Part shown: piece after piece, positions 61,943 to 64,000 of the stretch
Layout: every line of letters starts with the position of its first letter
How positions within the stretch are numbered: position 1 is the stretch's first letter
Source of the DNA: Brevibacterium marinum
GTDB lineage: Bacteria > Actinomycetota > Actinomycetes > Actinomycetales > Brevibacteriaceae
Reading direction: 5' to 3'
NCBI RefSeq assembly: GCF_011927955.1
Contig: NZ_JAATJN010000001.1
Location: 1,798,001 to 1,862,000 of the forward strand
Length of the DNA: 64,000 bases
Made by a program: the position numbers and the translations under genes
Notes under the pieces: model-generated
Told to the model about the DNA's origin: nothing
The model's database searches: none
What the model saw: the letters and a program-made list of their open reading frames with translations, nothing else

Positions 61943-62455
61943 GTGGCTGAAGAGACCACCGCGACAGAATCTGTCGAAGAACCGATCGCAACCGAATACA
62001 CATCGGAGACCCCCGAATCCGCAGGTCTGGGCGAACAGACCGCCGGCGGACGCGGACAGTCCCTGACCGCTCCCGGCAGCGGAGTCGGCCGTCGCAAGCA
62101 GGCAGTTGCCCGCGTGCGCCTGCTCCCGGGGTCCGGTGAATGGACCATCAACGGACGCAGTCTCGAAGAGTACTTCCCGAACAAGCTGCACCAGCAGCTC
62201 GTCAACGAGCCCTTCCGCCTGCTCGACCTCGAAGGACGCTTCGACGTCGTCGTGCGCATCTCCGGCGGCGGACCTTCCGGCCAGGCCGGAGCCGTCCGTC
62301 TGGGCATCGCCCGTTCGCTCAACCAGATCGACGAAGAGGCGAACCGTGCCGAACTGAAGAAGGCAGGCTACCTGCGCCGCGACGCACGCGTGCCCGAGCG
62401 CAAGAAGGCCGGTCTCAAGAAGGCCCGTAAGGCACCTCAGTTCTCGAAGCGCTGA
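61943..62455 (+). CDS. rpsI: 30S ribosomal protein S9
   Basis: A 170-residue S9. The core starts near [18 protein letters not shown]; then [20 protein letters not shown], and the end [12 protein letters not shown] reaches the P-site tRNA in the ribosome. The first ~45 residues are an acidic extension common in actinobacterial S9. The start is GTG after GAGGAG, 34 bases downstream of rplM. Confidence 0.97.
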   Translation: MAEETTATESVEEPIATEYTSETPESAGLGEQTAGGRGQSLTAPGSGVGRRKQAVARVRLLPGSGEWTINGRSLEEYFPNKLHQQLVNEPFRLLDLEGRFDVVVRISGGGPSGQAGAVRLGIARSLNQIDEEANRAELKKAGYLRRDARVPERKKAGLKKARKAPQFSKR

Positions 62456-62527
62456 TCTCACTGTCAAGGCTGCTCTTGGTCTGCCACTGAAGAGCAGCCA
62501 TCGACAGTTCAGCTCGATGAACACCGC

Positions 62528-62563
62528 AATGCGGCCCCGAACCGGATTCGGGGCCGCATTTCG
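62528..62563 (+). terminator. Rho-independent terminator after rpsI
   Basis: AATGCGGCCCCGAA and TTCGGGGCCGCATT form a perfect 14-bp stem with an eight-base loop or less, followed by TTCG. It closes the ribosomal operon. Confidence 0.85.
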
Positions 62564-62706
62564 TGCATTCACCCACTTCTCAGCCCCTCGCTCCTCAATG
62601 CAGGCGGCGGACATCTCCCACCGATTTCGGCCTCGCACGGTCCGGCACCACCGCCTCGGCGGCTCCATCGACTAATATCGACACGAAATTGAGGAAAGGA
62701 CTCTCC

Positions 62707-64000
62707 ATGACACGACTGTTCGGCACCGACGGTGTCCGCGGGCTGGCCAACCGCGACATCTCCGCGCGACTGGCGCTCCAACTCTCCGTTGCGGGTTCGC
62801 GGGTTTTGACCCGCGGATGGCCGGAGGGCAGGCGTCCCTTCGCCGTCGTCGGGCGCGACACCCGTGTCTCCGGTGAGTTCCTGTCCTCTGCGATCAGCGC
62901 CGGCATCGCGTCCGCCGGAGTCGACGTGCTCGATGCGGGAATGCTGCCGACGCCGGGCATCGCCAGTGTCGTCAAGGACACCGGGGCGGCCTTCGGCGTC
63001 GTCATCTCCGCCTCCCACAATCCGATGCCGGACAATGGCATCAAGTTCTTCGCCGCGGGCGGGACCAAACTCGATGACTCGGTCGAGGACGCGATCCTCG
63101 AAGCCCTCGACCAGGATTGGGAACGCCCCACCGGCGCCGAGGTGGGGCGCATCTCGCGTTACCCCGCCGCTGCCGATGAATACACCGAGACCCTCGTGGC
63201 CTCCGTCGATGCCGAGGGCACGCGCCCGCTGTCGGGGCTCAAGGTCGTCGTCGACTGCGCCCATGGCGCCGCGTCCATAGTCGGGCCCGCGGCCCTTCGG
63301 CAGGCCGGCGCCGAGGTCATCGTCTCGGCCGCCGAACCCGATGGCTTCAACATCAACGACGGTGTCGGCTCCACACACCTGGATCCGCTGCAGCGCCTCG
63401 TCGTCGAGACCCAGTCCGACCTGGGTGTGGCCTTCGACGGTGACGCCGACCGCTGCCTGGCAGTCGACTCACTGGGACGGGTCATCAACGGCGACCAGCT
63501 CATGGGCATCCTGGCGATCGGGCTCAGAGAACTCGGCGAGCTGAGAGGCAACACCCTGGTCACCACCGTGATGTCGAACATCGGGCTCCGGCATGCGATG
63601 GACAAGTACTCGATCAAGACCGTCCAGACCGCAGTCGGCGACCGCTACGTCCTCGAACGCATGCTCGCCGACGGCTACGTCCTCGGCGGGGAGCAGTCCG
63701 GGCACGTGCTCATGCTCGACCACGGCACGACCGGCGACGGGGTGCAGACGGCCCTGCACCTGATGAAGCGCATGGCCGACTCGAAGCGCACGCTGGCCGA
63801 CCTCGCCGCCGAGATTCCCCAACTGCCGCAGGCACTCGTCAACGTCAAGGGCGTCGACAAGTACGGCGTCGATCACCCCCGAGTCGCCAGCGAGATCAAT
63901 GCCGTCGAGACCGAGCTCGAAGGCTCGGGCCGCGTCCTGCTTCGGGCCTCGGGCACCGAGCCGCTGATCCGCGTCATGGTCGAAGCCGAGTCAGAGGACA
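62707..64000 (+). CDS. glmM: Phosphoglucosamine mutase, 3' end outside window
   Basis: The first 431 residues of GlmM, which converts glucosamine-6-P to glucosamine-1-P for UDP-GlcNAc and peptidoglycan. RLFGTDGVRGLANRD starts it, the phosphoserine loop VISASHNPMPDNGIKFFA is near 100, the metal loop FDGDADRCLAVD near 240, GEQSGHVLMLDHGTTGDG near 325 and LRASGTEPLIRVMVEA, the phosphate loop, near 415. AAAGGA precedes the ATG. It follows rpsI, as is common in actinobacteria; only the last few residues are missing. Confidence 0.96.
   Translation, partial: MTRLFGTDGVRGLANRDISARLALQLSVAGSRVLTRGWPEGRRPFAVVGRDTRVSGEFLSSAISAGIASAGVDVLDAGMLPTPGIASVVKDTGAAFGVVISASHNPMPDNGIKFFAAGGTKLDDSVEDAILEALDQDWERPTGAEVGRISRYPAAADEYTETLVASVDAEGTRPLSGLKVVVDCAHGAASIVGPAALRQAGAEVIVSAAEPDGFNINDGVGSTHLDPLQRLVVETQSDLGVAFDGDADRCLAVDSLGRVINGDQLMGILAIGLRELGELRGNTLVTTVMSNIGLRHAMDKYSIKTVQTAVGDRYVLERMLADGYVLGGEQSGHVLMLDHGTTGDGVQTALHLMKRMADSKRTLADLAAEIPQLPQALVNVKGVDKYGVDHPRVASEINAVETELEGSGRVLLRASGTEPLIRVMVEAESED

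Overview
The window looks like chromosome of a high-GC actinobacterium of the Micrococcales type, most probably Brevibacterium or a close relative. This is inferred from GC-rich codon use, actinobacterial families (GuaB3, DUF3817, DUF1707, an ECF42-type sigma factor, TM_helix channel), several probable leaderless transcripts, and the rplM-rpsI-glmM order. I see no insertion sequence, prophage, CRISPR array, tRNA or rRNA. Most of it is ordinary core and metabolic chromosome; about 57 genes can be supported.

Layout. 0-13 kb: the 5' part of a PEP-synthase-like gene and a membrane acyltransferase (minus strand), a polysaccharide pyruvyl transferase family gene, an acyl-CoA ligase divergent from a TetR-AidB pair, a CPBP protease, small membrane, TetR and DUF1707 genes, an RluA-type pseudouridine synthase and a GntR regulator. 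13-15 kb: guaB with a strong terminator. 15-21 kb: an iron-box-controlled desferrioxamine-type siderophore operon in which the acyltransferase (DesC-like) and the NIS synthetase (DesD-like) are fused into one protein. 21-25 kb: a LacI regulator and an XylFGH-like sugar ABC transporter with a perfect 16-bp operator. 25.5-29 kb: a TPP riboswitch driving thiM-thiE-thiD, then tenA. 29-32 kb: small membrane proteins and an ECF42 sigma factor with its DGPF partner. 32-37 kb: nadA-nadB-nadC plus a NadS-type cysteine desulfurase (minus strand). 37.5-39.3 kb: panB-panC. 39.6-43 kb: a TM_helix channel-like protein and a divergent LysE/LysR pair. 43-47.5 kb: guaB3, a SURF1-family gene, DUF3817 and guaA. 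47.5-50 kb: the bioYMN biotin ECF transporter behind a BioQ-like palindrome. 50-53.5 kb: an isochorismatase-fold protein, a GT4 glycosyltransferase, a LemA-like protein and truA. 53.7-61.2 kb: an LPXTG-anchored 5'-nucleotidase, then two tandem paralogous membrane proteins with degenerate phosphatase-like outer domains. 61.4-64 kb: rplM-rpsI and the start of glmM.

Genes working together: guaB and guaA convert IMP to GMP, with guaB3 a paralogue lacking the catalytic Cys. The des operon would take lysine to cadaverine, N-hydroxylate, acylate and condense it. ThiM, ThiE and ThiD, with TenA salvage, make thiamine phosphate under TPP control. NadB and NadA (with cluster sulfur from NadS) and NadC make nicotinate mononucleotide. 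PanB and PanC make pantothenate.

The most distinctive observations are the DesC-DesD fusion, the uncharacterised tandem membrane-protein pair at 56.4-61.2 kb, in-frame 15-24 bp minisatellites at the ends or linkers of many unrelated genes, a likely CTG start for the SURF1 gene, and several intergenic palindromes or repeat arrays (12956-13016, 39279-39371, 61381-61425) with no assigned role. I found no defence or mobile system.
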